54,250 nucleotides of DNA, taken from contig JBJELD010000049.1 of the NCBI GenBank assembly GCA_051878975.1, forward strand, positions 1 to 54,250, read 5' to 3'. Shown here one piece after another: positions 41,817 to 51,475 of this stretch. The DNA is from Caccovicinus sp051878975. Its GTDB lineage: Bacteria; Bacillota; Clostridia; Lachnospirales; Lachnospiraceae. Each line of letters starts with the position of its first letter. Position 1 is the stretch's first letter. The position numbers and the translations under genes were made by a program. Below the pieces are notes generated by a model. That model saw nothing but the letters and a program-made list of their open reading frames with translations. It was not told where the DNA came from and did no database searches.

Positions 41817-41859
41817 AAACTGGCTTTGGATAAAAAGAACATAAAGTAAGGATGAGATC

Positions 41860-43374
41860 ATGGAGAATTATTTACGTCAATTTGATTTTCATAAAATTCA
41901 TGCAGAGGCTCCTTCTGAGGAACCGGCCAGACAGCAGTATTACATGGATATCGACCAGAAGCTTTTTCAGGCCAGATTCCGGGAGCTGATCGAGTCGGGA
42001 GAGGCCGAACGGCGTTACGGCGAAGCGCGAGTGAAGGAGATGCTTGCCCGCTCGACCGTGGGGCTGATGCACATTGAAACCTTCGGGTGTCAGATGAACG
42101 CCCGGGATTCCGAAAAGCTTCTTGGTATTCTGGAGCAAATCGGCTTTGAAGAGACCGGAACAGAAGAGGCGGATTTCGTTCTCTATAATACCTGTACGGT
42201 ACGGGAGAATGCCAATCTGCGCGTGTACGGGCGGCTGGGACAGCTGGGTGCCCGGAAGAAAAAACATCCGGATATGATGATTGCCCTCTGCGGCTGCATG
42301 ATGCAGGAGCCGGAGGTGGTGGCCAAGTTAAAGAAAAGCTACCGGTTTGTGGATCTGATTTTCGGCACGCACAACATTTTCCAGCTGGCAGAGCTTCTTT
42401 GCCGCTGTCTGGAGAGTCAGAAGATGGTGGTCGAGATCTGGGAAGGCACAGACAAAATCGTGGAAAATCTTCCGGTGGAGAGAAAGTATCCATTTAAGTC
42501 CGGTGTCAATATTATGTTTGGCTGCAATAATTTCTGCAGTTACTGCATTGTACCTTATGTGAGAGGCCGTGAGCGGAGCCGGAATCCGGAGGAGATCCTT
42601 CGGGAGATCGAACGCCTTGTGGCAGACGGTGTCGTAGAGATCATGCTGCTGGGTCAGAATGTAAATTCCTATGGAAAAACACTGGAACATCCGATTTCTT
42701 TTGCCGAGCTTCTGCGGCGTGTGGAAGCGGTGGAGGGCCTTCGGCGCATCCGGTTTATGACCTCCCATCCGAAGGATCTGTCGGATGAGCTGATTGAAGT
42801 GATGAAAGAGTCGAAGAAAATCTGTCCGCATCTGCATCTTCCGCTTCAGTCCGGAAGCAGCCGGATCTTAAAGGCTATGAACCGGAAATATACGAAAGAA
42901 CAGTATCTGGAGCTTGCGCTTAAGATCAGACGGGAGATTCCCGATATTTCCCTGACGACGGATATCATTGTGGGCTTCCCCGGCGAGACGGAGGAGGATT
43001 TTCTGGAAACCATGGATGTGGTGGAGCAGGTGGGCTTCGACAGCGCCTTTACGTTTATTTATTCCAAACGGACCGGAACTCCGGCGGCCGCCATGGAAAA
43101 TCAGGTTCCGGAGGAGGTGGTCAAGGACCGCTTTGACCGTCTGTTAAAGAAGGTGCAGGAGACCGGAGCCAGGGTTTCCGGCCGTGAGGTTCATACCGTG
43201 CAGGAGGTTCTGGTGGAGGAAGTCAATGATCATGACCGTACACTGGTAACCGGACGCCTCGGAAACAACACGGTGGTTCATTTCCCGGGAGATGCTTCTC
43301 TGATCGGAAAGATCGTCAACGTGTCTCTGGACGAATTTAAGGGCTTTTATTATATGGGAAAAGAAGTGAGGTAG
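41860..43374 (+). CDS. miaB: tRNA-2-methylthio-N6-dimethylallyladenosine synthase MiaB
   Basis: 504-residue radical SAM methylthiotransferase that adds the 2-methylthio group to i6A37 of tRNA. An N-terminal extension of about 65 residues precedes the UPF0004 domain (ETFGCQMNARDSEKL, then YNTCTVRENA and LCGCMMQ). The radical SAM motif is GCNNFCSYC with the MiaB-typical IVPYVRGRERSR, and a TRAM domain ends the protein. It shares the operon with miaA, which makes its substrate, and with mutS and mutL. Confidence 0.96.
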   Translation: MENYLRQFDFHKIHAEAPSEEPARQQYYMDIDQKLFQARFRELIESGEAERRYGEARVKEMLARSTVGLMHIETFGCQMNARDSEKLLGILEQIGFEETGTEEADFVLYNTCTVRENANLRVYGRLGQLGARKKKHPDMMIALCGCMMQEPEVVAKLKKSYRFVDLIFGTHNIFQLAELLCRCLESQKMVVEIWEGTDKIVENLPVERKYPFKSGVNIMFGCNNFCSYCIVPYVRGRERSRNPEEILREIERLVADGVVEIMLLGQNVNSYGKTLEHPISFAELLRRVEAVEGLRRIRFMTSHPKDLSDELIEVMKESKKICPHLHLPLQSGSSRILKAMNRKYTKEQYLELALKIRREIPDISLTTDIIVGFPGETEEDFLETMDVVEQVGFDSAFTFIYSKRTGTPAAAMENQVPEEVVKDRFDRLLKKVQETGARVSGREVHTVQEVLVEEVNDHDRTLVTGRLGNNTVVHFPGDASLIGKIVNVSLDEFKGFYYMGKEVR

Positions 43375-43377
43375 TTC

Positions 43378-46038
43378 ATGGCTGGTATGACACCAATGAT
43401 GACCCAGTACCTGGAAACAAAAAAGCAGTATCCGGACTGCATTCTGTTTTATCGTCTGGGTGATTTTTACGAGATGTTTTTTGATGATGCGATCAAGGCC
43501 TCCAAGGCCCTGGAAATTACGCTGACCGGAAAAGACTGCGGTTTGGAGGAGCGGGCGCCCATGTGCGGCGTCCCTTTCCACGCTGTGGACAGCTATTTAA
43601 ATAAGCTGGTTCAGAAGGGCTTTAAGGTGGCGATTGCGGAGCAGATGGAGGATCCTAAGCTTGCAAAGGGACTGGTCAAGCGCGAGGTGATCCGCGTAGT
43701 TACGCCGGGAACCATCACCAGTGCTCAGGCGCTGGACGAGACCAAGAACAATTATCTGATGGGCATTGTCTATATGGATGAGACCTTCGGCATTGCCTCC
43801 GCAGACATCAGCACCGGTGATTTTTTTGTAACAGAGGTAAAAACGGAACGGGATCTGTTTGATGAGATCAACAAGTTTTCACCGTCGGAAATAATCTGCA
43901 ATGAAGCCTTTTACATGTCCGGCGTGGATGTGGACGAGCTGCGGGAGCGGTACCACACAGCGATTTCTTCTCTGGACGGCCGGTTCTTCGGAGATGATAG
44001 CTGCCGGAAGATCCTGAAGGAGCATTACCAGGTGCAAAGTCTGGACGGGCTGGGGCTTGGCGACTATGACACCGGCGTGATTTCGGCCGGCTGTGTCATG
44101 CAGTACTTATATGAAACGCAGAAAAGCACACTGGACCATCTGACTACGATCACGCCTTACCAGGTGGGGCAGTATATGGTAATTGATACTTCTACCCGCC
44201 GGAATCTGGAGCTGCTGGAAACACTTCGGGAAAAGCAGAAGCGTGGAACACTTCTGTGGGTGCTGGATAAGACCAGGACGGCCATGGGCGCGCGGCTTCT
44301 GCGCAGCTACATTGAACAGCCTCTGATTCATAAGGATGAGATTCTGGCCCGTCAGGAGGCCGTCCAGGAATTGAATATGAATTACATTTCCAGGGAGGAA
44401 ATCTGCGAATATTTAAATCCGATCTATGATCTGGAGCGGCTCATCGGCCGGATCAGCTATAAGACGGCCAATCCGCGGGACCTTCTGGCTTTTAAAAATT
44501 CGCTTTCCATGATTCCGTATATCAAGGATATTCTGAAGGAATTCCGCAGTCCGCTGCTGAAAGGCTTTCAGGAAGAGCTGGATCCCCTGGAGGATCTGCA
44601 TGATCTGGTTGAGCGGGCGATTGTGGAGGAGCCGCCCATCTCCCTTCGGGACGGCGGCATGATAAGAGAGGGCTTTTATGAGGAGGCGGACAAGCTTCGC
44701 CATGCCAAGACGGAAGGAAAGACCTGGCTGGCTCAGCTGGAGGCAGAGGAAAAAGAAAAAACCGGAATCAAGACGCTGAAAGTAAAATTCAACAAAGTGT
44801 TCGGATATTATTTTGAGGTCAGCAATTCTTTTAAAAATATGGTGCCGGATTATTTTATCCGGAAACAGACCCTGGTAAATGGGGAACGGTATACCACGGA
44901 TAAGCTGAAGGAGCTGGAGGACATCATCATGGGGGCCGAGGAGAAGCTGGTTTCCCTGGAATATGATTTGTTCTGTCAGGTGCGGGATACGATTGCGGCA
45001 GAGGTGCTGCGGATTCAGAAGACCGCAAAGGCTCTGGCGGCGATCGACGTGTTTGCCTCCCTGTCTGCGGTGGCCACCCGCCACAATTATGTAAAGCCCT
45101 CTATTAATGAGAAGGGTGTCATTCAGATCAAAAACGGACGCCATCCGGTGGTGGAGCAGATGATGCGGGATGACATGTTCGTATCCAATGATACGACGCT
45201 GGATAACAGCAAAAACCGGATCTCTATTATTACCGGCCCGAACATGGCCGGAAAATCCACCTATATGAGACAGGTGGCGCTGATCGTGTTGATGGCGCAG
45301 ATCGGAAGCTTTGTTCCGGCGGATGAGGCCAATATCGGAATCTGCGACCGGATCTTTACCCGTGTGGGTGCGTCTGATGATCTGGCCAGCGGCCAGAGTA
45401 CCTTTATGGTGGAAATGACGGAGGTGGCCAATATCCTTCGCAATGCCACGAAAAACAGCCTGCTGATTCTGGATGAGATCGGACGCGGAACCAGCACCTT
45501 TGACGGGCTTTCCATTGCCTGGGCGGTGGTGGAGCATATCAGCAATCCCAGACTTCTGGGGGCGAAAACGCTGTTCGCTACCCATTATCATGAACTGACG
45601 GAGCTGGAGGGCACCATAAACGGCGTCAATAACTACTGCATTGCCGTCAAGGAACAGGGAGACGATATTGTTTTTTTAAGAAAGATCATCAAGGGCGGCG
45701 CCGACAAGAGCTACGGTATTCAGGTGGCCAAGCTGGCCGGTGTGCCGGATTCTGTGATTGCCCGGGCGAAAGAGATTGCAGAAGAATTAAGCGGCGCGGA
45801 CATCACCGCGCGGGCAAGAGAGATTGCCGAGGTCAGCGCCACGGTGACACAGCGCAAGGCGGTGCCCAGGCCGGATGAGGTGGATATGCAGCAGATGTCG
45901 CTGTTTGATACCGTAAAGGATGACGATATCATTCGGGAGCTGAGGGATCTGGAACTGGGACATATGACTCCGATCGATGCGCTGAATACCCTGTACCGGC
46001 TCCAGACAAAGTTAAAAAACCGCTGGGACGGAAAGTAA
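43378..46038 (+). CDS. mutS: DNA mismatch repair protein MutS
   Basis: 886 residues. The mismatch-binding domain begins MTPMMTQYLETKKQYPD and has the Phe-x-Glu in DFYEMFF. The ATPase Walker A is GPNMAGKSTYMRQ, the ABC-type signature is DDLASGQSTFMVEM, and Walker B is ILDEIGRGTSTFDG. Length matches MutS1, so it is the repair enzyme and not MutS2. It starts three bases after miaB. Confidence 0.98.
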   Translation: MAGMTPMMTQYLETKKQYPDCILFYRLGDFYEMFFDDAIKASKALEITLTGKDCGLEERAPMCGVPFHAVDSYLNKLVQKGFKVAIAEQMEDPKLAKGLVKREVIRVVTPGTITSAQALDETKNNYLMGIVYMDETFGIASADISTGDFFVTEVKTERDLFDEINKFSPSEIICNEAFYMSGVDVDELRERYHTAISSLDGRFFGDDSCRKILKEHYQVQSLDGLGLGDYDTGVISAGCVMQYLYETQKSTLDHLTTITPYQVGQYMVIDTSTRRNLELLETLREKQKRGTLLWVLDKTRTAMGARLLRSYIEQPLIHKDEILARQEAVQELNMNYISREEICEYLNPIYDLERLIGRISYKTANPRDLLAFKNSLSMIPYIKDILKEFRSPLLKGFQEELDPLEDLHDLVERAIVEEPPISLRDGGMIREGFYEEADKLRHAKTEGKTWLAQLEAEEKEKTGIKTLKVKFNKVFGYYFEVSNSFKNMVPDYFIRKQTLVNGERYTTDKLKELEDIIMGAEEKLVSLEYDLFCQVRDTIAAEVLRIQKTAKALAAIDVFASLSAVATRHNYVKPSINEKGVIQIKNGRHPVVEQMMRDDMFVSNDTTLDNSKNRISIITGPNMAGKSTYMRQVALIVLMAQIGSFVPADEANIGICDRIFTRVGASDDLASGQSTFMVEMTEVANILRNATKNSLLILDEIGRGTSTFDGLSIAWAVVEHISNPRLLGAKTLFATHYHELTELEGTINGVNNYCIAVKEQGDDIVFLRKIIKGGADKSYGIQVAKLAGVPDSVIARAKEIAEELSGADITARAREIAEVSATVTQRKAVPRPDEVDMQQMSLFDTVKDDDIIRELRDLELGHMTPIDALNTLYRLQTKLKNRWDGK

Positions 46039-46093
46039 AGGATCGGACATGACGGAAAAGATGCACGGAAAATAAAAGGAGGAAATCGCAGCC

Positions 46094-48052
46094 ATGCCGA
46101 ATATTACTGTACTGGATCAGAGTACGATCAATAAGATTGCGGCCGGAGAGGTCATTGAGCGTCCGGCGTCGGTTGTCAAGGAGCTTCTGGAGAATGCCAT
46201 TGACGCCAAAGCCACTGCCATTACCGTGGAAATCAAGGACGGCGGGATTTCCTTCATTCGTGTGACGGACAACGGCTGCGGAATTCCAAAGGAGGAAATC
46301 AGCCTGGCCTTTCTGCGCCACGCCACCAGCAAGATCAAATCCGTGGAGGATCTGTTTACCATCTCTTCTCTGGGCTTTCGCGGTGAGGCGCTTGCCAGTA
46401 TTGCGGCGGTGTCACAGGTGGAGCTGATCACGAAAACGCCGGACTCTCTGACCGGTTCCCGCTATCAGATCGAGGGCGGCCTGGAAAAGAGCCTGGAGGA
46501 GATCGGTGCGCCAGAGGGCACCACGTTTATTGCAAGAAATCTGTTTTTTAATACGCCGGCCCGGAAAAAGTTTTTGAAGACCGCTGCAACAGAAGGAGCG
46601 CATGTGGCGGAGCTGGTGGAGAAGATCGCCATGTCTCATCCGGATATCTCGATCCGGTTTATCCAGAACAATCAGAACAAGCTCCATACCTCCGGAAACA
46701 GCAATCTGAAGGATCTGATTTATACCGTGTTCGGAAGAGAGATCGCTTCCAATCTGCTTCCTGTCGATACGGTTCAGGGTGATGTGGCCGTAACCGGATT
46801 CGTGGGAAAGCCGGTGATTGCGAGGGGCAGCCGGGGATTTGAAAATTATTTTATAAACGGTCGCTACATCAAAAGCAGCATCATTGCCAGAGCTATTGAG
46901 GAAGCGTATAAGCCGTTCATGATGCAGCATAAATATCCGTTTGTGCTGCTGCACTTTACCATGGAACCGGAATCACTGGATGTGAATGTTCATCCCACCA
47001 AGATGGAACTGCGGTTCCGGGACGGAGAGATGGTGTTTACCATGATCCGGAACACCATTTCACAGGCGCTGGCTCATAAGGAGCTGATTCCGCAGGTGGA
47101 GCTTACCGAACCGGATCCGGCCGGGCGGGCAGCAGAGGAAAAGGAGCGGGTCCGGAAGCTTTCTTCCAGCCCTGAGCCATTTGAAAAGAAGCGAATGGGG
47201 CTGTATGAGCAGACCTTAAAGCAGTTGACCTCGATTCCGGAGGACAGCTTTCTGCGCGACAGGCCGGACCGGAAGCCGGAAGAGAGGCGGCAGCTGACGC
47301 CGCTTCGCTCGCAGCTTGCAGAAGCTTCGGAACGAACCGGGGACAGCGAGGTTCTGGCTGGAAATGGACCGGAAGAGAAAATCTCCGGGCTGCCTCAGGA
47401 GCCAGCGAACGGAAAAGAGCTGTCGGGAGAACAGCTGGAGCTGTTTGACGACCGCTTTCTGGAGAAAAAGGCCAGAGAACGGCACCGTCTGATCGGTCAG
47501 CTGTTTGACACTTACTGGCTGGTGGAATACAATCAGCAGTTATTCATTATTGACCAGCACGCGGCCCATGAGAAAATTTTATATGAAAAAACCATGGCTT
47601 CTCTGAAAACCCGGGACTTTGGAACACAGCTTCTCAATCCGCCGATCATCCTGACGCTGAGCATGACAGAAGAGGTTCTGATGAAACAGTACATGCGCTA
47701 TTTCTGCGATATGGGATTCGAGATCGAGCACTTCGGCGGAAGAGAGTATGCTGTGCGCGGCGTTCCGGCAAACCTGTTTTCTATTGCCAAGAAGGAGCTT
47801 CTGCTGGAAATGCTGGACGGTCTTTCGGAAGATGCGAAGGTTTCCAATCCGGATATGATCTATGAAAAGGTGGCTTCCATGTCCTGTAAGGCTGCAGTCA
47901 AAGGAAATCATGCCATGTCTGCGGCAGAAGCAGATGCACTGATCGACCAGCTTTTGGATATGGAGAACCCATATGCGTGTCCTCATGGACGGCCGACGAT
48001 CATATCCATGAGCAAGTACGAGCTGGAGAAGAAGTTTAAGCGGATTGTGTAG
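46094..48052 (+). CDS. mutL: DNA mismatch repair protein MutL (endonuclease type)
   Basis: 652 residues. The GHKL ATPase has ELLENAIDAKAT, DNGCGI and GFRGEALASI. A charged linker (about 340-455) leads to the C-terminal dimer domain with the endonuclease motif DQHAAHEKILYE and the CPHGRPTI metal-site motif, so this MutL should nick DNA itself, as in organisms without MutH. AAAGGAGGAAA precedes the ATG. Confidence 0.97.
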   Translation: MPNITVLDQSTINKIAAGEVIERPASVVKELLENAIDAKATAITVEIKDGGISFIRVTDNGCGIPKEEISLAFLRHATSKIKSVEDLFTISSLGFRGEALASIAAVSQVELITKTPDSLTGSRYQIEGGLEKSLEEIGAPEGTTFIARNLFFNTPARKKFLKTAATEGAHVAELVEKIAMSHPDISIRFIQNNQNKLHTSGNSNLKDLIYTVFGREIASNLLPVDTVQGDVAVTGFVGKPVIARGSRGFENYFINGRYIKSSIIARAIEEAYKPFMMQHKYPFVLLHFTMEPESLDVNVHPTKMELRFRDGEMVFTMIRNTISQALAHKELIPQVELTEPDPAGRAAEEKERVRKLSSSPEPFEKKRMGLYEQTLKQLTSIPEDSFLRDRPDRKPEERRQLTPLRSQLAEASERTGDSEVLAGNGPEEKISGLPQEPANGKELSGEQLELFDDRFLEKKARERHRLIGQLFDTYWLVEYNQQLFIIDQHAAHEKILYEKTMASLKTRDFGTQLLNPPIILTLSMTEEVLMKQYMRYFCDMGFEIEHFGGREYAVRGVPANLFSIAKKELLLEMLDGLSEDAKVSNPDMIYEKVASMSCKAAVKGNHAMSAAEADALIDQLLDMENPYACPHGRPTIISMSKYELEKKFKRIV

Positions 48053-48068
48053 CAGGAAAGGAAAAACT

Positions 48069-49034
48069 ATGGAAAAACGTCCACTAATTATATTGACCGG
48101 GCCGACTGCAGTGGGAAAAACAGATCTTTCGATCCGTCTGGCAAAGGCCGTCGGCGGAGAGATCATCAGTGCGGATTCCATGCAGGTTTACCGGCATATG
48201 GATATCGGGTCTGCAAAGGTGACGCCGGAGGAGATGGATGGCGTTCCTCATTATCTGATTGACGTGCTGGATCCCACCGAGGATTTTAATGTCGTGATTT
48301 TTCAGCAGCTGGCCAAGGACGCTCTGGAGAAGATCTATTCCCACGGAAACATCCCCATTGTGGCGGGCGGGACCGGATTTTACATTCAGGCGCTTCTTTA
48401 TGACATTGATTTTAAAGAGAATCCGGAAGGACAGCAGATCCGGGCAGAGCTGGAGAAGCTTGCTGCGGAAAAAGGCGCCGGATATCTGCATGAACAGCTG
48501 GCAGAGGTGGATCCGGAATCGGCACAGGCCATTCACAGTCACAATGTCAAGCGGGTGATCCGCGCACTGGAGTATTACCGGCAGACCGGGGAAAAGATCT
48601 CCGAACACAATGAGGCAGAACGGCAGAAGGAATCTCCTTATGATTTTCTGTACTATGTGGTAAATACCGGCCGTGGTCTGCTTTATGAGCGTATTGACCG
48701 CAGAGTGGACAGGATGCTGGAGCAGGGACTGGTAAAGGAAGTGGAAAAGCTGAAGCAGATGGGCTGCTGCCGGGGCATGGTTTCCATGCAGGGGCTGGGA
48801 TATAAGGAAATCCTGGATTATCTGAACGGAGACTGTACGTTGGAAGAAGCAGTTTACGTGCTGAAACGGGATACCCGCCATTTTGCAAAGCGCCAGCTTA
48901 CCTGGTTTAAGCGGGAGCGGGATGTGCGCTGGCTGAATCTGCCGGAATTTGATTACGACAGGGATAAGGTGCTGGAGCATATCCTGGAGGAGATACGTGA
49001 AAAATACCAGCTGAATGTTCAGCTGATAAGATAA
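48069..49034 (+). CDS. miaA: tRNA dimethylallyltransferase MiaA
   Basis: 321-residue enzyme adding the isopentenyl group to A37 of tRNAs reading UNN codons, giving the substrate of MiaB. It has the P-loop GPTAVGKT, ISADSMQVYRHMDIGSAK, GGTGFYIQALL, and KRDTRHFAKRQLTWFKR. ATG 48069 has AGGAAAGG upstream. Confidence 0.97.
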   Translation: MEKRPLIILTGPTAVGKTDLSIRLAKAVGGEIISADSMQVYRHMDIGSAKVTPEEMDGVPHYLIDVLDPTEDFNVVIFQQLAKDALEKIYSHGNIPIVAGGTGFYIQALLYDIDFKENPEGQQIRAELEKLAAEKGAGYLHEQLAEVDPESAQAIHSHNVKRVIRALEYYRQTGEKISEHNEAERQKESPYDFLYYVVNTGRGLLYERIDRRVDRMLEQGLVKEVEKLKQMGCCRGMVSMQGLGYKEILDYLNGDCTLEEAVYVLKRDTRHFAKRQLTWFKRERDVRWLNLPEFDYDRDKVLEHILEEIREKYQLNVQLIR

Positions 49035-49060
49035 AAAGAAATAGAAAGAAGAACAACATC

Positions 49061-50353
49061 ATGAAATTAAATGAAATGTATGAAAAGCTTGGCATCAGTG
49101 AGAAGGTTCTTTCCTTCTGCTCGGAAATTGAGGAGAGCCTGAAGCCGCGTTTTGAAAAAATCGATCAGACAGCAGAATACAATCAGATGAAGGTCATCAA
49201 GGCCATGCAGGATAACCGGGTCAGCGACATCCATTTTGCTGCTACCACCGGCTATGGCTATAATGATCTGGGACGCGATACCCTGGAGGACGTGTATGCC
49301 AGTCTGTTTCATGCAGAAGCAGCGCTGGTCCGTCCGAACCTGATCAGCGGTACTCATGCGCTGCACGTTGCCCTGTCCGGCAATCTCCGTCCGGGCGACG
49401 AGCTGCTCTCTCCGGTGGGAAAGCCTTATGATACTCTGGAGGAGGTGATCGGCATCCGGGAGTCGGTCGGTTCTTTGAAGGAATACGGCGTTTCCTACCG
49501 CCAGGTTGATCTTCTGCCGGGCGGAAAATTCGATTACGAGGGAATCCGCCGTGCAATCAATGAGAAGACGAAGCTGGTTACCATCCAGCGTTCCAAGGGA
49601 TATGATCCGCGGCCGACGCTTTCTGTGGAGCAGATCGGCGAGCTGATCTCCTTTATCAAAGGAATCAAGCCGGAAGTGATCTGCATGGTGGATAACTGCT
49701 ACGGAGAATTTGTGGAGACCATCGAGCCGACCGATGTTGGTGCTGACATGGCTGTCGGATCGCTGATTAAAAATCCGGGCGGCGGCCTGGCTCCGATCGG
49801 CGGCTACATTGTGGGAAAAAAGGACTGTATCGACCGTGCTTCCTATCGGCTCAGTGCTCCTGGTCTGGGAAAAGAGGTAGGCGCCAGCCTGGGGCTGAAC
49901 ACTTCCTTCTATCAGGGATTGTTTTTGTCTCCGACTGTGGTGGCCGGTGCGTTAAAGGGTGCCATCTTTGCCGCCAATGTCTATGAAAAGCTGGGCTATG
50001 ACGTGGTTCCCAACGGAACCGAGGAGCGCTATGATATTATTCAGGCGATTACGTTTGGTACCCCGGAGGGTGTCATTGCTTTCTGCCAGGGAATCCAGGC
50101 AGCAGCCCCGGTGGACAGTTATGTCAGTCCGGAGCCGTGGGACATGCCGGGATACGATGCGCCGGTTATCATGGCAGCCGGTGCTTTCGTGCAGGGATCT
50201 TCCATTGAGCTGAGCGCAGACGGTCCGATCAAGCCTCCGTATGCCGTTTATTTTCAGGGAGGTCTGACCTGGTATCACGCAAAGCTGGGCATCCTGATGT
50301 CCCTGCAGAAGCTGGTGGAACGGAAGGTTGTATCGCTTCCTGTGTCTGAATGA
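49061..50353 (+). CDS. PLP-dependent methionine gamma-lyase family protein (YnbB, 'aluminium resistance')
   Basis: 430-residue fold type I pyridoxal-phosphate enzyme of the YnbB family. Features are YGYNDLGRDTLE, RPNLISGTHAL, VDNCYGEFVE, and GSLIKNPGGGLAPIGGYI with the likely PLP lysine. The family is annotated from early 'aluminium resistance' reports; the physiological substrate is not established. Following miaA (or hfq) is a conserved Firmicute arrangement. The pre-gene spacer is 26 bases. Confidence 0.93.
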   Translation: MKLNEMYEKLGISEKVLSFCSEIEESLKPRFEKIDQTAEYNQMKVIKAMQDNRVSDIHFAATTGYGYNDLGRDTLEDVYASLFHAEAALVRPNLISGTHALHVALSGNLRPGDELLSPVGKPYDTLEEVIGIRESVGSLKEYGVSYRQVDLLPGGKFDYEGIRRAINEKTKLVTIQRSKGYDPRPTLSVEQIGELISFIKGIKPEVICMVDNCYGEFVETIEPTDVGADMAVGSLIKNPGGGLAPIGGYIVGKKDCIDRASYRLSAPGLGKEVGASLGLNTSFYQGLFLSPTVVAGALKGAIFAANVYEKLGYDVVPNGTEERYDIIQAITFGTPEGVIAFCQGIQAAAPVDSYVSPEPWDMPGYDAPVIMAAGAFVQGSSIELSADGPIKPPYAVYFQGGLTWYHAKLGILMSLQKLVERKVVSLPVSE

Positions 50354-50392
50354 TTACGAAAGATTACGGAATTATAAAAATTTTTTAAAACG

Positions 50393-50421
50393 TGTACAGA
50401 ATCGGAAAGTTATGATAAAAT
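50393..50421 (+). promoter_or_regulatory. Candidate promoter of DUF4321-radC-mre
   Basis: TGTACA (50393-50398), 17-base spacer, TAAAAT (50416-50421), 34 bases before the DUF4321 start. Confidence 0.5.
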
Positions 50422-50454
50422 GAAAAATGAGCAATTGATGGGGGAGCAGAGAAG

Positions 50455-50706
50455 ATGAGAAACAAAAATGTTTGGGTGCTGCTGATTTTACTGCTGGCCG
50501 GCGTCGTGCTGGGCGGATTCATTGGAAGTATGACGGAGGGGATTTCGTTCCTTTCCTGGCTGAACTTCGGAGAGTCCTTCGGCCTGAATACGCCGCTGGT
50601 ATTAAACTTCGGTATCCTGGTCATCACCTTTGGTCTGTCCATCCGGATCACCATGGCGGGCATTATCGGCATGGCTCTGGCGCTTCTGATTTACAGATGG
50701 CTGTAG
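50455..50706 (+). CDS. DUF4321 small membrane protein
   Basis: 83-residue protein with two hydrophobic helices (about 6-26 and 50-80) joined by a loop (SMTEGISFLSWLNFGESFG). The TPLVLNFGILVITFGLSI strand-like helix is typical of DUF4321, a clostridial family often encoded just before radC or maf and the mre cluster. The function is unknown. GGGGAGCAGAGA precedes the ATG. Confidence 0.87.
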   Translation: MRNKNVWVLLILLLAGVVLGGFIGSMTEGISFLSWLNFGESFGLNTPLVLNFGILVITFGLSIRITMAGIIGMALALLIYRWL

Positions 50707-50782
50707 CTGTCTGCAGATCAGTGTATGGAAATCTTCCGCGCATTCGTACTTGGAGAGTATGGAAGAAGGAGGATTTTTAATC

Positions 50783-51475
50783 ATGCGAAAGAAAATGAAA
50801 GACATTCCGGTGCAGGAACGTCCCTATGAGCGGTGTCTGGCAATGGGGCCGGAGCATCTGACGGATGCAGAGCTTCTGGCAGTCATTATCCGGACCGGTT
50901 CGAAGGAGGAGACGGCTCTTGAGCTGGCACAGAAGATATTAGCCTTAAATTACCCGAACAGGGGTATTTTAGGGCTTTTGCATCTTTCTCTGCCGGAATT
51001 TTTAAGCATAAAGGGCATCGGACGTGTAAAAGCGATTCAGCTTCTCTGTATCGGAGAGCTTTCCAGACGGATCTGGAAACAGAGTGTCCGCCCGGCAAGC
51101 CCGGTATTCAAGGACCCGGGTGAAATTGCAGCGTACTGCATGGAGGACATGCGCCATCTGGAACAGGAGCAGGTCCGGGCCTTGTTTTTCGATACCAGAC
51201 AGCGGCTGGTGGGGGATGTAATGCTTTCAAAAGGAACGGTAAATGCTTCCGTGATTTCCCCCAGAGAGATTTTTATCGAAGCGCTCCGCAGCAGTGCGGT
51301 TGCGCTGATCCTGGTTCACAATCATCCCAGCGGAGATGCTTCTCCCAGCCGGGAGGACGAGCTGATGACCAGGCGTGTCCGGGAAGCCGGACAGATTTTA
51401 GGGATATCCCTGTTAGACCATGTTATTATTGGGGATACTACTTATACAAGCTTACGGGAACGAGGAAAGATGTAA
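50783..51475 (+). CDS. radC: RadC family (JAB/MPN+ domain) protein
   Basis: 230 residues: an N-terminal helix-hairpin-helix region (LTDAELLAVIIRTG, then IKGIGRVKAIQLL) and a C-terminal JAB domain with the metal site HNHPSGDASPSRED (H-x-H-x7-S-x2-D). It was named for DNA repair, but its role is unsettled. ATG 50783 follows AAGGAGGA. It directly abuts mreC; mreB, which usually lies between radC and mreC in Firmicutes, is not here. Confidence 0.95.
   Translation: MRKKMKDIPVQERPYERCLAMGPEHLTDAELLAVIIRTGSKEETALELAQKILALNYPNRGILGLLHLSLPEFLSIKGIGRVKAIQLLCIGELSRRIWKQSVRPASPVFKDPGEIAAYCMEDMRHLEQEQVRALFFDTRQRLVGDVMLSKGTVNASVISPREIFIEALRSSAVALILVHNHPSGDASPSREDELMTRRVREAGQILGISLLDHVIIGDTTYTSLRERGKM

Noticed and set aside
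44413..45591. Long minus-strand open frame opposite mutS
   Set aside because: It mirrors the MutS codons; the protein is His/Arg/Gln-rich nonsense with no domain.
50351..50375. Tandem-like GATTACGAAA / GATTACGGAA after the YnbB-like gene
   Set aside because: Two short imperfect copies only; no evidence of a repeat family or function.
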